From NCBI GenBank assembly GCA_021823625.1, contig JAKANS010000033.1:1-40589 (forward strand): 40,589 nucleotides of DNA, written 5' to 3'. The position numbers and the translations under genes are program-made. Shown here piece after piece: positions 40,511-40,589 of the stretch (the stretch's first letter is position 1; each line of letters starts with the position of its first letter). The DNA comes from a bacterium. Its GTDB lineage: Bacteria; Verrucomicrobiota; Verrucomicrobiia; Limisphaerales; J093. The notes under the pieces are model-generated. The model did no database searches and was not told where the DNA came from. It saw only the letters and a program-made list of their open reading frames with translations.

Positions 40511-40589
40511 GCGTGCTGGCGGCGGCGGCGCTGACGGCCGCCAAGAAAGCCGAACGGCGGCGGCAGCAGGGGAGTCTCAACCCGTTTCA

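Overview
The window looks like a chromosomal segment of a GC-rich member of Verrucomicrobiota, probably near Limisphaerales/Pedosphaeraceae. I infer this from several features: a pseudopilin-like exported protein with an H-x9-DG C-terminal motif, a secreted ThuA-like protein, giant exported repeat proteins ending in a typical 'YRID..PSL..W....FFR' tail, a DksA-like protein with a decayed zinc finger, a secreted beta-propeller protein, and many short palindromic interspersed repeats. No 16S rRNA is present, so the taxonomy is an inference.

Layout. Positions 1-240 hold the broken end of an exported HAF-repeat protein. Positions 242-3107 (minus) hold a PspA/IM30 coiled-coil protein, a small antitoxin-like protein whose tail is made of a palindromic repeat, and a two-domain AAA ATPase; this may be a bacterial ESCRT-III/AAA-type envelope module. 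Positions 3325-5325 (minus) hold a pseudopilin-like secreted protein and a ThuA-like protein. Positions 5462-18466 (minus) are one gene for a 4334-residue exported protein containing eight tandem ~207-residue modules, CARDB, Calx-beta and Ig-like domains. Next come citramalate synthase (cimA), a 127-bp inverted-repeat element, a Tat-exported GH5 glycosidase and a small MITE with a 9-bp target duplication.

Positions 21901-24205 (plus) are a housekeeping stretch: DksA-like regulator, L33, S18, PurS and PurQ. Positions 24306-26913 (minus) hold ffh, translationally coupled to an ABC ATPase whose 3' end runs into the remnant of an unrelated exported protein. A tRNA-Tyr with a good promoter follows (26942-27085). 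Directly after it lies a compact set of three genes I cannot identify (27325-29538), two of them interrupted (an in-frame TGA where Trp is expected, and a frameshift at a C8 tract). Positions 29826-36695 (minus) hold a secreted beta-propeller protein, an exported alpha/beta hydrolase and a GH42 beta-galactosidase-like enzyme that has Gly at the usual acid/base Glu; the last two overlap by ATGA. Positions 36843-38789 form a nucleotide-metabolism group: dimeric dUTPase, hypoxanthine phosphoribosyltransferase and, convergently, thymidylate synthase. The right end is degraded: an MBL-fold di-iron-type gene carries two compensating frameshifts, one from an 11-bp tandem duplication, and a HsdS-type restriction subunit is reduced to its last ~40 residues.

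Taken together, this is core metabolism and translation interspersed with secreted polysaccharide-degrading enzymes and very large cell-surface or extracellular proteins. Small non-autonomous repeats and gene debris sit in the intergenic gaps. The best candidates for something undescribed are the PspA-AAA module, the giant protein with its unnamed conserved block, the tRNA-adjacent three-gene set and the 21.7 kb MITE.
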